Position numbers and translations under genes: made by a program. Below are positions 51,208 through 61,631 of a stretch of 64,000 nt of DNA, in pieces. Source of the DNA: Sphaerolaimus hirsutus (Eukaryota; Nematoda; Chromadorea; Monhysterida; Sphaerolaimidae); NCBI GenBank assembly GCA_964036195.1, contig OZ038458.1, positions 1,984,001 to 2,048,000 of the forward strand. Reading direction: 5' to 3'. The stretch's first letter is position 1. Each line of letters starts with the position of its first letter. Under the pieces are notes generated by a model, which saw only the letters and a list, made by a program, of their open reading frames with translations, was not told the origin of the DNA and did no database searches.

Positions 51208-53046
51208 CTTATGTAGTAATTTTTTTTTTTTTTTTTTATATGTAATTTTTCTTTTATGTAATTTTTCACGGAATTGTTATACGTAATCTTTTTATGCAAC
51301 TTCTCTATGTAATCCCTCTTAACGTTTTTCAAAAAAATTAGATATCTTCTCTTGGATTTGTATGATACCATTGGCATCATAACCCAACCATTGAGCATGT
51401 TGCTAACATCCCGGTATGGACATGTCACTACAAATTTTAATAGTCAGGTTGGAAGTAACGCGTCCTAGGTGTCGACCACAGGCACCGGGAAACGTCTTGC
51501 TACTGCACCTTTATACATCTTACTTCGTTCATGTGGGTTACCTGTTGCGTGATATAGGACACCTTGTAGACTATTACGGGTGAGTAGAGAAAAAGTTGCA
51601 CCTCCTCAAAAGATCGTGAGGCCCAGCTAAAAAGATTGTCGCTTTCACATTTAGGCTGTGTGAGTGGTATACTTAAGTTGTTGGGAACACGGTAGTGATG
51701 CAAAAAGTGAGAGCATGTTTTTGTGAGGTCGCTTGGGTGCCGCGGTGTCCTCAATGCGCGAGAGACAAGTGCTTGCTCATGTCTCTCGCCCATCGAGGGC
51801 AGACGTTGTCATCGACAGTTTGAGAAGTGGCCGTCTGAGTGAGACTCTCCATGCATGTTGATTGTCCGTACCCACGGCTATTATTTACCACTGTCCGTTC
51901 ATTGTCTGAAAGCGCCCAGCTGGTAGTGCATTAACACCACCTACTTACTCTGTGATTATTGTGTCCTCTTAACCATTGTCCAACTCGCACGTTATTATAA
52001 CCTTGTCCATTAACAGTAGGAAGACGTGCCATGTGGGGTGCGCGTTATAAGTTGCTGATGACCCTAAAGTCCCAAGCCTACGTCCCTGGGATTGGGCTCA
52101 TCAGCCACTTTACGCCGTTGTGTTTTGGCTCTGATATTTTGGGTAAAAGATATCTACCCACATTACGGAGAAAAGATCATCTCCGTCCTGATTGAGCCCC
52201 ACTATGCTTACCACCCTGTTCGCCTTAGACCGCGCCCCATAGGTCTCCACCGCGGACTCGTTAGACAACCTGACACCCAATTTTTGTATTAAAGTTGTAA
52301 CCTCCCCAAGCGCGGTAGTTCGCTTTGGCCCGCCGCACTTAGTGGGATAAGCGCTGCTTCCCTGCTACCTTTTGCATCTTTTTCATTGCATACAACGTCT
52401 GACAAAAACCCCTCTCAATACAGACTTGGGTACTAAACTTCCCCGCCCCGCACCCGGCCCGTAAATTGTATTTCTCGGAGGGCGACTTCGCCCGCTACCA
52501 GCTTCCCCCCGCTTTATTGTACTTCGTGGCCATTTGGGCGTGCTAGTCGCTGTCTTTTGCCTTTTTGGTGAGTGGACGCGATTACCCTTGTGAAGACCTG
52601 TCATGTTGGGAGGTGTACTGATGTTAGCCCTTTGATCACAGATTGTGTCGGCAGTGGCTCGCTGAACGCCTTCCATTTCGCTGCCTCCAGTTCTGTTGTT
52701 AAGGTGACTTAATTACTGTTGTCGTGCAATAATTCAGTGCGATGTAGCCGGTAGTGGGAATAGCGTGAACCACCAGTTTTGAACACCGCAGTGTCTTCTC
52801 GATCGTGCAACGCGTGCACGTTTGCGATCGACGCGCGGCTCGTTTTTGCCGTGCCCCGGTCAAGTTGGGACCACTGGTTGTGTGTCCCTGGAAGTTGTGG
52901 TGTGATTATAATTGTTATGTGTTTTTGTTGAAATTTAATTCTTCTGCACATTCCCTGTTTTTTTCGCGTGAGTTTTAATGTTGTAAACTTTTGTTGAAAG
53001 TTTTGATCCCGGTAGAAAACTTGTTTTGTTTTGAGGGCGCGTTATA
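51208..53046 (+). other. Inter-ORF region with one hairpin
   Basis: About 1.8 kb with no credible coding frame. It begins with T-rich, ATGTAATTTTT-like repeats (51,210-51,300), contains one CCTACGYC hairpin, and becomes GC-richer before ORF2. How ORF2 is expressed (internal promoter, spliced mRNA or IRES) is not evident; no convincing TATA box or branch/acceptor could be singled out. Confidence 0.5.
52054..52105 (+). repeat. CCTACGYC-loop hairpin between ORF1 and ORF2
   Basis: Core 52,069-52,091: GTCCCAAG/CCTGGGAT, loop CCTACGTC. Outer GCTGATGACCC pairs with GGGCTCATCAGC. Confidence 0.85.
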
Positions 53047-56000
53047 ATGGCACAAGCGCACGCTTCTACTTCTGTATATAACGACGACGGTGTGTTGTGG
53101 GACGTACTTCACAGAGACGGCGTAATTCGCCGCAGTCTCAGCACGTTGGATAGTCCCGACTCGGTAAGCGTGTCGTCGACGGTGTTCGAGTTGGGGGATC
53201 ATATCGCCAACTTTTCACCGACGGCGTTCGAAGAGACCTTGAACAGTGGCAACCACCGGTTACTAGACCAGGCCCTGCTTAAAGACGCCAATGCGTTCCT
53301 CCGGACCTGCAATTTGCCCACTCTTAGCGACGTGCCAAACCGCCTCTGTGAAGTGCTGACCTTCAGTGCCGCTAGGGGTTTGCCTCCGAAATTGTTTGTG
53401 ACACCGCGGCGCAGCAATGACTGGCGTTTAGCTGGCGTGGACGTGACGGGGCGCCAATTAGCCGAGCAGATGTTGACCGCCGTGCGGAACCATGCGTCAA
53501 CCATCAGAAGCGCCAAAAGAGAGGTCGTGGCGGCAGTCGCGACCTTTATACCGGAAATGTTTCTGTACCCCGTAAATGAACCAGGTAGACAGCGGTTCGG
53601 ATTCCGGAGCCTCTTGGATTACACACCGGAGGACCCTTTTGATGGTTGGATGCATACGCGTTCCGCGTTTGTGCGGAAATTCAAACAGATTTGGGCGTGT
53701 CATCCTGGCGATCCCATCGTGCAAGTTTTCATTCAGAATGCCAGACAACTGGAGAACCTGGGTGATTATTTGCCCACAGTGGGACAGGACCAGCCCAAAG
53801 CTATTTCAATTTCGCTTGGCTATAAGAGGCCCCGTGACAGTCGCGATAAAAATCCGTTTTTGGTGTCATTGTGCTTTCCGAACCGCGTCGTGGTTCACGT
53901 TCCGATCGCCTTGTTGCGCTCCACCACGAATAATTGGACCCCCTTGGGTGGGAAATTGTTGTTTGCGTGGGGTGACCCCCGGGCTGTCCGGTTGTACGCG
54001 TCCGAGGCGGAGCGGGAAACCTTGAGTGGAATGTCCGGTACACCGCCTCCTCCTTGTAACACCACCGGAACCACCACAACCACCACACAGTGGTTGAGCT
54101 GTATTCCGGTGTTAGAAAAGTTGTTGTTGACCACCGATGAACTTCGCGTGGAGCATAAAGACGACTGTACCGACATTTCAGTCGAGGTGCTCGTTGCCGC
54201 CGCGTGGCAACTATTTTCCGGACAGACACTCAAATGCCCCATTGGTTCGAAACACACCCCAATCGATACCGTGGAGGTCCAGGTGAATGACGCGTGGTTC
54301 GCAAACGCTTCGAGCCCCGCCCCTAGGGACCTCCCGGCTATCTTGGAGATCCAAGGGTACCGCGCGCAAACAATTTTGGACCTGTTTATCTTTGCGTGCT
54401 GGAACTCCATTCGATCCCCGGTGGCCCGCCCCATTGAGGCGGTCGACCACTTTCGTTCGATTAGCGACGATGGGGGTACCGGGTTCATGCCAACACACCA
54501 ACTTGATGTAGTCGGGCACAGACTCTCTCACAGACACCCGCCCAAACAGTTGCGCCGGTCGTCGAACGCCTTTTGCGAACGTAATCAGCGACCGGCGCCT
54601 TCGGATCTCCACCTAAACTGGCTGGAGGATCTGGTCATAACTTATCTGGGGAGAGTTCTGTACCGACTGTTGACAGATAGGTCACTGACGACGTGGACTT
54701 GGGCCCAGCGTGGTGGGATGCCCACGACTGGCCCTCAGTGGTGCAGGTGGTTGCAGGAGCTAAGGGATGTCTGGAGGTTTTCTGACGCGGCAGTCTGCAT
54801 TTTGCAGCGCTTACGCGAAATTGTGCCGTGTGTATTGACCTCCATGTTGGCAAGTTATTTGGCCGCGGGGAGCCGGGCGACCCCAAAAATGTTGATTGTG
54901 CTCCTCCCGCAAATTTTTCAGTATGTCAACTGGTTCTTTTTAATGCTGATTAGAAGCGATGAGCCTTCTATGGAAACTATGATGAGCGTGCATATCCGCG
55001 CCTTGTGGGGCGAATTGAAAATAGCCAGATCGGTGACCCCGACTGATGGTGGCCCCCCTACTTTGGTGGTGGCGTTGGATTTGGAGCAGGATCGCGTTTT
55101 CGGGTCGACCGACGCCCCCATGAGCGCGCTTCGGTGGAAGTTAGCGTCACCACTATCGCCTGCGCTCAAAAGTTACACGCACTGCTTTCTGGAGTGGATG
55201 AATTACGCGCGCTTTCAACAACACTCAGACATCGCGTATAAGCCACAACCACACCCACTGCTGCCGGCCGACGCATATGCGCGCGCCACGTTTTTACTGT
55301 GGCAAGGCCCCGCCCCTTACCGCTATGATGAGCCGGAGTTGGAGTTCGATGAGGATTTGCCGAATCACCAGCTTCGTGGGTTACCGCGTATAGATCACGC
55401 GGCGGTGTATGGCGACGTTCGCGGCCGCCTCGAAGCGGTAGGTGAGGGTAGGCTCTATGACACCACCCCGTTAGCGACCGTGTTGGACTTCTCAGCAAGG
55501 ACCAAATCATGCGGGCCAGTGCCAATGGCCAGTATTCACAACGCGAACACCCACCCCCTTTTGCGTTGGCAAGTGCCCACCGTTCCCTGGGCTAGTCCGC
55601 GGTCGGACTTTGGGCGAATGCACGTTGGAGTGCCGCCCCTGCGAACTCTGAATAGCAGGTCGTGGTCGTTTTTGAACCACGGCCGCGGCGCTTGGGACAC
55701 AGTTGCCGCCTCGGAAGGGGTGTTCTATTTGATGCCGCTGTGCGCCGGTACACTTTCGCCGCTACTCGCTTGCATGCACATTCTGCGACAAACGCACGCT
55801 CCGTCCGCAGACTTTCCGGCCCGCCTGTTAGCCACGGCGTGCGCAATGGCAAATGTGGAGTGGCTGGATGTCGTCACGGGTAGAGCCGAGGTGCCTCGAC
55901 GGTGCTGGCTCAGCACTCTGGCGATACATTATGGCATTCCGACCGTGTTGCTATACTCAGAAAACAGCACGCCTCCGAATGCTTTTGGTGTTTACGGCCA

Positions 56001-59000
56001 GGGCACCCAGACCGCTCTGCATTGCCAGTGCGCTGTAGTCGTGGTGGTGGGCAACGATTGGTTTGTGCATGACATTGAATTCGGGCAAGTGCGCTGCGTT
56101 TTCCCGCGCGGCCGCTGCACCGACTTGATCGAGACGCACATTCTCGACGAGGCGAATTTGCCCGAGGCGGACACCGCTCGTGTCAGCCGGAATTATGGCG
56201 ACATCGCAGCCTATAAGGGCGAGCCGCCTCAGGCGGACACTGTCGAGTGGAAGACGTGGGTGCTGGTGTGTCAACTGAACGGGATCTACTATGGGTGGGC
56301 AACGCCCCCAGTTGGCAAACTACTGCCCACGCTGGCCGCCGACATGTGCCCCCTCGAGAAAGCCCTGTTTGACCTGCAAGTCCAAGGGGCGCGGCTGGAC
56401 GAAGTTGAGGCGCTAAACTACTTCCACGCCGTGATCATGCATGTCGGTCTGGTGGGAACACGCCTCGCGCGGCCGGAACAGCCGGCGGACATTGGTGCAA
56501 CGCCGCTCGCCTCGCCATTCTGTTATTTTTACGATGAAACGAGCCGACTGGCGGTGCACATCATCTGCGGCTGGTGCCCGCGTGAGTGGACATCCCGCGC
56601 GATCGAACGGAACATGCGTATTTTTCAGCCCTACAGCGAACGCCCGCTACCCCCCGGTATTCCGGCCAAGTCAACCCTCGATAGGATCATAGCCGGCCAA
56701 CAGCTGGCGTACGAGCTGCGCGAGCAGTACTTCGCGGTGTTGCTAGGGGCACCCGCTTGTGAGCCCCAGGGGCGTGTCCAATTTGGTGCCTCCTTGCCCT
56801 ACCAGCTAGCTCGCACACAACCAGCGCTTTCGTTCAATCAGATTCTGCAGGTGTTGCACTCTGTGAGAAGCCAAATTGCCCCACCGGAGCCGCAGGAGCC
56901 CTTACGGTTTGATGTCATCCACAATGCGGAGCATTCCCTCATGCGACGGGCCGACAATCAGGATCCCTCTGCAGACCCAATTGAGGAGGTTCGCACGAGC
57001 GGGACTCCTGACGGCAACCCCGTTCATACTTGGTTGACTAAGGTTTACCCGCATCACGGCTGCTTTGACGACGGACGCCCCGTGGAGGACGTCGCGGGAT
57101 TCCAGGGGGCGCAATATAGGTCGGCGCCTAACCGCCTGGTCAATTTCTTTTTCGACCCGCACAAGCGCCCCTTCACCCAGCTAGCTTCTGGCGTGCGCAC
57201 GTGGGATGTCGGCCTGGTGGAGCCTCGTGCCTTGCCAGTTCCCGATGACCCCCGCCGGCGCATTTTGAACCCTGACGAGTCGGCAGACGAAGGGATGTCC
57301 TCGGCCGCCCCTAGCGTGGTGGGACAGCTGGAAATTGCAGTCCCAATGGAGGTCGCGGCCGACGGGGAGCAGTCCGATGCGGGTGTCTCGGCTGACCACG
57401 TCCCGGAGAACTGGCTCCAAGAAGTGGAGGCAGCGAACCGGGCCGAGGGCACCTACAGACTCCGCATCGTACCTCTTCAACCGGTGCGAAACCAGCTCGC
57501 TAAAGAAGTGTTTGAAAGCGCAACCGATGACAGAATTCGCGCTGTGGCGAGGGCGTTGCTTGGTCACGACGACTCAGGGAACAAAGAGAGACTGGACGCG
57601 CTGGGTTTTTCTAAAACAGCGGTGTGGTCGTCGTTTGGCTTGGTTGATCCCTTAGAACCGGCAGCGTATTTGGTGCCGGAACTGGGAGACGACCCCTTTG
57701 ACGGTTTTGGACCGATCCCACTCCGCGACGCCTACGTGCCACCGGCTGCACTTATTCAGCCAGACGGTGATGTCCAAGTGGCCCCGGTTAACCCGGCCGT
57801 GAATAGTTTTCACACTCACGAGCAGGGCCGGCGGTTCTTCCGCGAGCAAAATGTCCCGTACATTACGCTCGAAACAGGGTTGATTCTGGGTATTATGAAC
57901 AGCACCCCGTATTTCTACTACGAGGTCCCTGTTGAGGGCCGCATGATCGACGTTTGGCGCCGGGAGGCCTGGCTACCCATGACGCAGTACTGGGATGATC
58001 TGCTTCCAGACCACATCACGCAGTTGTTTACCATTTTTCGCCAATATTACGCGGCGACAATGCAAGGGGAAGACGTTCGACCGTTCTTCAACTTGGGGAC
58101 TAAACAACTGCAGTTAGTGCGGAATGCAGGGCTCCCACCTGCGGCGTCAGGGGAGGCCGAGTCGAATCACTGGTTGACAAACGCGTTTGGGCCGGCTGAA
58201 CGCGCGCGCTTAGTGGCCGTCGCGAGGACCAGAGGGCATTATAACCCTGATTGGTCCCCGCGACACCCGTTGAGGAGGGCCATGAGCGAGTGGCTCCAGC
58301 CGGAGCAAACGTACGCACCCGGTTGGGAGAGGTTACACGTCGAAAGCGTGCCCCTCCCACTCCGCCCCCTTTATGCTGAGATGCTTATGAGCCTCAGCTT
58401 GGACGAGTCTCGGTACACCTCTAATGCAGGACGCGCCTTGCCGTTCTTCCTTGACAGTTTTAGCGACAAACCGCCCTTGACCTTGGAAGTGCCTGTGCCA
58501 CCCAATGTCTTCGCCGACTCGGAAGAGGTACTGCCTACTCTGCCAATAGGGCACCGCTATTTCGGCGGCGGTACGAATGCGTCACTGACTAGGTGCATCC
58601 TGAATTGGCTGGCGTTTTGGCGCAAACAGCGGGAACTCCTACGCGTGTTGGTGCTGTCAAACGAACAGTGGGCGGCATACTGCGTGCGTTTCCCCGAAGC
58701 GCCACGAACTTGGGTCAGGTGGCAAGACCGACTTAGGCAGGCAAACCCGGACCAGCTGCGGGCGATGCTTGATGAGACTCAGGACGAGTTTACGGCCTTC
58801 TTGTTGCGCGCGAAGATCGTGTGTGCGACTGTTAAGAGACCCTCCGATCTTGTCTTGCAACCCGTGCTGAACACGTCTTTAGGTCGTTGGCTCGACTTTC
58901 GGTTGTATATCCTCCGGCTGCTGGCACTGGATGGGAGTCCCGGTTTGGGAAGACCGGACGTGCACGCAGGCGTGGGTACGATATCGATTGGCGACTACCA

Positions 59001-59859
59001 CACGTATCTATTCTTCTCCGGAGATAGTCCGTTGGGAAACTTTTTTAGGGCCCCTATTCCACTAATGGGCGATCTGTACGTGCCGTCATCTGAGCACTTG
59101 TATCACGTTCTGCAGTTGATCTTTAGCGGGGATCACGATTTGATTGTGCCCCTGCTCAGGCACTCGGAGCCTAGTCGCTGCAAGTCTCAAATGACGTCCT
59201 GGCGTAGGGAGGGTAGAATCGCCGGCTGGAAACAGAAACAGCGGGAGTGGCACAACTGCGGTCTTGCCGTTGCAGCCATGCACGCTGTTTTGCGACTCAA
59301 GCTGGCGACCTGCCCGGCCTACCGGAACGCCCTCGCTAACAACCCCGACTCGATTTTTATCGAGGCGAGCCCACACGACCCGTTCTGGGGTATTAAACAA
59401 GGTATGAACGACCGGACTCTTTGGACGAACGTAGAATCGTGGGGTGCCAACTGGTTAGGCCGGTTGCATATGGCAATGGCGGGACAATTGGCCCGTGGGG
59501 CTGCCCAACGGCCGTGGCCCGTCCTGAGTCTGAATGAATTGGTGGTGTCAATCTTGGCAAAGTGTAAGGGTGCTGTTCAGCGCCCAGCGCCAGTCCGGCC
59601 GCTGCCCACTGCCCTGCTGAATGAAATTGCTCGGTGTGATGCGGTTGGGCGCTACGCCCCTGGCGCCGCCCCGGTGACCATTTTGACCGTTCCTTTTGCT
59701 GAAGGTCAAGACCCACGTATATTGACTAAACAGCAAGTGGCGTTGGGCCAGCGCCCCATTCCGCAGCTCGCAATAATCGAGCGTGAACCCAATGGGCCGC
59801 GAGGCGCAAACAAGGCAACTCGCAGGATGCATCGCCTGCGCCAGGCTCGTACCAAGTAG
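53047..59859 (+). CDS. ORF2: 2270-aa accessory protein with C-terminal NADAR/YbiA-like domain
   Basis: One intact frame; the ATG has A at -3 and G at +4. Residues about 1985-2150 match the NADAR (YbiA/DUF1768) pattern in order: FFSGDSPLGNFF (1989-2000), SSEHLYH with E2017, a Trp/Lys helix region (GWKQKQREW, 2060-2068), EASPHDPFWGI with E2106 and D2111, and GANWLGRLHM (2133-2141). Members of this family act on ADP-ribose-containing substrates, and some reverse guanine ADP-ribosylation of nucleic acid. Nothing here shows which substrate applies. The other about 1980 residues are unrecognised. Residues about 880-1010 have a weak likeness to an OTU-type cysteine protease layout but without a clear catalytic Cys. 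Long Pro-rich and acidic linkers separate blocks. The gene is visibly GC-richer than ORF1, hinting at a separate origin. It is not Gag, Pol or a typical Env: I see no signal peptide or transmembrane pair. Confidence 0.9.
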   Translation: MAQAHASTSVYNDDGVLWDVLHRDGVIRRSLSTLDSPDSVSVSSTVFELGDHIANFSPTAFEETLNSGNHRLLDQALLKDANAFLRTCNLPTLSDVPNRLCEVLTFSAARGLPPKLFVTPRRSNDWRLAGVDVTGRQLAEQMLTAVRNHASTIRSAKREVVAAVATFIPEMFLYPVNEPGRQRFGFRSLLDYTPEDPFDGWMHTRSAFVRKFKQIWACHPGDPIVQVFIQNARQLENLGDYLPTVGQDQPKAISISLGYKRPRDSRDKNPFLVSLCFPNRVVVHVPIALLRSTTNNWTPLGGKLLFAWGDPRAVRLYASEAERETLSGMSGTPPPPCNTTGTTTTTTQWLSCIPVLEKLLLTTDELRVEHKDDCTDISVEVLVAAAWQLFSGQTLKCPIGSKHTPIDTVEVQVNDAWFANASSPAPRDLPAILEIQGYRAQTILDLFIFACWNSIRSPVARPIEAVDHFRSISDDGGTGFMPTHQLDVVGHRLSHRHPPKQLRRSSNAFCERNQRPAPSDLHLNWLEDLVITYLGRVLYRLLTDRSLTTWTWAQRGGMPTTGPQWCRWLQELRDVWRFSDAAVCILQRLREIVPCVLTSMLASYLAAGSRATPKMLIVLLPQIFQYVNWFFLMLIRSDEPSMETMMSVHIRALWGELKIARSVTPTDGGPPTLVVALDLEQDRVFGSTDAPMSALRWKLASPLSPALKSYTHCFLEWMNYARFQQHSDIAYKPQPHPLLPADAYARATFLLWQGPAPYRYDEPELEFDEDLPNHQLRGLPRIDHAAVYGDVRGRLEAVGEGRLYDTTPLATVLDFSARTKSCGPVPMASIHNANTHPLLRWQVPTVPWASPRSDFGRMHVGVPPLRTLNSRSWSFLNHGRGAWDTVAASEGVFYLMPLCAGTLSPLLACMHILRQTHAPSADFPARLLATACAMANVEWLDVVTGRAEVPRRCWLSTLAIHYGIPTVLLYSENSTPPNAFGVYGQGTQTALHCQCAVVVVVGNDWFVHDIEFGQVRCVFPRGRCTDLIETHILDEANLPEADTARVSRNYGDIAAYKGEPPQADTVEWKTWVLVCQLNGIYYGWATPPVGKLLPTLAADMCPLEKALFDLQVQGARLDEVEALNYFHAVIMHVGLVGTRLARPEQPADIGATPLASPFCYFYDETSRLAVHIICGWCPREWTSRAIERNMRIFQPYSERPLPPGIPAKSTLDRIIAGQQLAYELREQYFAVLLGAPACEPQGRVQFGASLPYQLARTQPALSFNQILQVLHSVRSQIAPPEPQEPLRFDVIHNAEHSLMRRADNQDPSADPIEEVRTSGTPDGNPVHTWLTKVYPHHGCFDDGRPVEDVAGFQGAQYRSAPNRLVNFFFDPHKRPFTQLASGVRTWDVGLVEPRALPVPDDPRRRILNPDESADEGMSSAAPSVVGQLEIAVPMEVAADGEQSDAGVSADHVPENWLQEVEAANRAEGTYRLRIVPLQPVRNQLAKEVFESATDDRIRAVARALLGHDDSGNKERLDALGFSKTAVWSSFGLVDPLEPAAYLVPELGDDPFDGFGPIPLRDAYVPPAALIQPDGDVQVAPVNPAVNSFHTHEQGRRFFREQNVPYITLETGLILGIMNSTPYFYYEVPVEGRMIDVWRREAWLPMTQYWDDLLPDHITQLFTIFRQYYAATMQGEDVRPFFNLGTKQLQLVRNAGLPPAASGEAESNHWLTNAFGPAERARLVAVARTRGHYNPDWSPRHPLRRAMSEWLQPEQTYAPGWERLHVESVPLPLRPLYAEMLMSLSLDESRYTSNAGRALPFFLDSFSDKPPLTLEVPVPPNVFADSEEVLPTLPIGHRYFGGGTNASLTRCILNWLAFWRKQRELLRVLVLSNEQWAAYCVRFPEAPRTWVRWQDRLRQANPDQLRAMLDETQDEFTAFLLRAKIVCATVKRPSDLVLQPVLNTSLGRWLDFRLYILRLLALDGSPGLGRPDVHAGVGTISIGDYHTYLFFSGDSPLGNFFRAPIPLMGDLYVPSSEHLYHVLQLIFSGDHDLIVPLLRHSEPSRCKSQMTSWRREGRIAGWKQKQREWHNCGLAVAAMHAVLRLKLATCPAYRNALANNPDSIFIEASPHDPFWGIKQGMNDRTLWTNVESWGANWLGRLHMAMAGQLARGAAQRPWPVLSLNELVVSILAKCKGAVQRPAPVRPLPTALLNEIARCDAVGRYAPGAAPVTILTVPFAEGQDPRILTKQQVALGQRPIPQLAIIEREPNGPRGANKATRRMHRLRQARTK

Positions 59860-59883
59860 TACCTACCAGACACAGAGGAGCGC

Positions 59884-59950
59884 GGTGTATGGGCGTTGGG
59901 ACTAAAGTGCCAAGCCTACGTCCTTGGGATTGCCCCGGCGCAAATACACC
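59884..59950 (+). repeat. 3' array hairpin 1
   Basis: Core 59,907-59,930: CCAAG/CTTGG, loop CCTACGTC. Outer GGTGTAT/ATACACC and GCGTTGGG/CCCCGGCGC (two G:U pairs). Confidence 0.85.
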
Positions 59951-60030
59951 CAACTCCTCGATGTCTGATCGATTGTATTTTTGGCAACTGTGTTGATGGC
60001 AAATGTTATACTGTTATGTGAGCTTATCAA

Positions 60031-60079
60031 GCCGGAGGATTAAAGTCCCAAGCCTACGCCCCTGGGATTATCCAATGGC
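60031..60079 (+). repeat. 3' array hairpin 2
   Basis: Core 60,045-60,068: GTCCCAAG/CCTGGGAT, loop CCTACGCC. GGAT/ATCC and GCC/GGC outside. Confidence 0.75.
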
Positions 60080-60134
60080 GATGCCAGATTCTTGAAATTT
60101 AACTACGCAGTTATCCTTGTCATGACGACGCAAT

Positions 60135-60191
60135 GCGGTGTTGGGGTCTAAAGTGCCAGACCTACGTCTCTGGGATTGCCCCCAGCACTGC
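60135..60191 (+). repeat. 3' array hairpin 3
   Basis: Core 60,153-60,175: CCAGA/TCTGG, loop CCTACGTC. The outer 12-bp GCGGTGTTGGGG/CCCCAGCACTGC pairs throughout with G:U. Confidence 0.88.
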
Positions 60192-60302
60192 GTGGCGACG
60201 TACTGACGAGGTACTGTTATAATGCCTCACACAGTTGTGCAATCTTCGAACGCTACTTATTTCTGAAACTAAAGGGCTCCTCTCTCTTGCATTGCATGTG
60301 CG

Positions 60303-60374
60303 CTATGATGGCTGACTGGTGAATTAAAGTCCCAAGCCTACGTCCCTGGGATTATTCTAAGGCCAGCCGCATAG
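60303..60374 (+). repeat. 3' array hairpin 4
   Basis: Core 60,329-60,351: GTCCCAAG/CCTGGGAT, loop CCTACGTC. Outer CTATG/CATAG and GGCTG.../CCAGCC with a bulge. Confidence 0.78.
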
Positions 60375-60417
60375 TCGCCAGAATAGTATACCCTTACTGA
60401 CAGCTTTATTGTGTAAT

Positions 60418-60474
60418 GTGCCGTCGGTGGCTAAAGTGCCAAGCCTACGTCCCTGGGACTGTCACTGGTGGCAC
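60418..60474 (+). repeat. 3' array hairpin 5
   Basis: Core 60,436-60,459: CCAAG/CCTGG (one A-C mismatch), loop CCTACGTC. Outer GTGCCGTCGGTGGC and GTCACTGGTGGCAC. Duplicated as hairpin 8. Confidence 0.8.
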
Positions 60475-60609
60475 ACGGCATGGTATTGCTGGCCTTTTCA
60501 ACTTGAGATCACTCGTTTCGCCCTTAAAATTTCTTCGGTCGCGGAATTCAACCAAGCAACCTGAAGCCAACAACTGTAATTGTTCATTTTGAGACAGTGC
60601 CACCTCGCA

Positions 60610-60667
60610 ATGCGGTCTGGTGCCTAAAATGCCAAGCCTACGTCCTTGGGATTGTCATCAGCCGTGT
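60610..60667 (+). repeat. 3' array hairpin 6
   Basis: Core 60,630-60,650: CCAAG/CTTGG, loop CCTACGTC. Outer ATGCGGTCTGGTG and CATCAGCCGTGT. Duplicated as hairpin 9. Confidence 0.8.
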
Positions 60668-60887
60668 AGCGTTGTGGTGCGTAAAATGGGTTTAAATAAC
60701 ATCAGGGAATAAACTAAATGATCTCAGGATGTAATAGTCACACCGTCTGCCTCGTTTACGATTTTATTCTTCATTTTTACGCATTTTGCTGTAATTTCTT
60801 CCGCATTTGGGATTTTTCCCCCATTCTTGTCAATTTTTAGTTGCCATTTTTATGTTTGGTGTGATGAGTAATAATTTATACGGGCGC

Positions 60888-60956
60888 GGTATGTGTGCGT
60901 TGGAACCTAAAGCGCCAAGCCTACGTCCTTGGGGTTGGCATCGACACACACACACC
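60888..60956 (+). repeat. 3' array hairpin 7
   Basis: Core 60,911-60,935: CCAAG/CTTGG, loop CCTACGTC. Outer GGTATGTGTGCG pairs with CGACACACACACACC. Duplicated as hairpin 10. Confidence 0.85.
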
Positions 60957-61013
60957 AAACCCTCTCTACCAAGCCAGGATATTATACCCTTATTGACGGC
61001 TTTACTGTGTAAT

Positions 61014-61070
61014 GTGCCATCGGTGGCTAAAGTGCCAAGCCTACGTCCCTGGGACTGTCACTGGTGGCAC
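61014..61070 (+). repeat. 3' array hairpin 8
   Basis: Core 61,031-61,055: CCAAG/CCTGG, loop CCTACGTC. Copy of hairpin 5 with one arm base changed. Confidence 0.8.
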
Positions 61071-61209
61071 ACGGCACGGCATCGCTGGTCTTCTCAAATT
61101 GACAATCACTTGTTTCGTCCTTTAACCCCACTGGATTGCGCAATTCAACCAAATGCTTTGAAACCAACAATGGTAATCAATTATTCTTCGGAAACAGTGT
61201 CACTTCGCA

Positions 61210-61267
61210 ATGCGGTCTGGTGCCTAAAATGCCAAGCCTACGCCCTTGGGATTGTCACCAGTCGTGT
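61210..61267 (+). repeat. 3' array hairpin 9
   Basis: Core 61,230-61,250: CCAAG/CTTGG, loop CCTACGCC. Copy of hairpin 6; the loop changed T to C. Confidence 0.8.
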
Positions 61268-61492
61268 AGCGCGGTGGCGCGTAAAACGGGCTTAAGTTAT
61301 CTCAGGAAATAAATTAGCAACCTCAGGATTCAACAGTTATGTCACTATTTTGTTGTAATTGGAAATTGTATTTCCCCATTTCGCGCATTTTTTCTGTCAA
61401 TTCTCCTGCAGTTTTGGGACTTTTCCCTTGTTCTCGCCATTTTGAGTCGCCATTTTTTGTTCTTGTGTGATGGGTAGTAATCTGTGGGAGTG

Positions 61493-61560
61493 CGGTGTGT
61501 GTGGGTTGGGACCTAAAGCGCCAAGCCTACGTCCTTGGGGTTGGTACCGATACACACCCA
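61493..61560 (+). repeat. 3' array hairpin 10
   Basis: Core 61,519-61,540: CCAAG/CTTGG, loop CCTACGTC. Outer GGTGTGTGTGGGTTGG pairs with CCGATACACACCCA. Copy of hairpin 7 with several arm changes that keep pairing. Confidence 0.85.
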
Positions 61561-61631
61561 CCTAACTCTTTTAAATAAAAGGAAATTTTATATTTTTGAC
61601 TGCAACTTTGCACATATTTTTAGCGTCACGT

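Larger units (their letters stand above)
60390..61590 (+). repeat. Tandem duplication of ~595 bp carrying three hairpins
   Basis: TACCCTTACTGACAGC at about 60,390 recurs as TACCCTTATTGACGGC at about 60,986, with similarity continuing through three hairpins and the T-rich stretch with ATTTTT and GGGA/TTTTCCC. Copies differ at perhaps a tenth to a fifth of positions. Confidence 0.8.

Noticed and set aside
55680..56080. Catalytic OTU cysteine protease in ORF2
   Set aside because: The layout is vaguely similar (start-block, central WLSTLAIHYGIP, later His) but the position expected for the catalytic Cys is not Cys, so the call is not supported beyond a hint.
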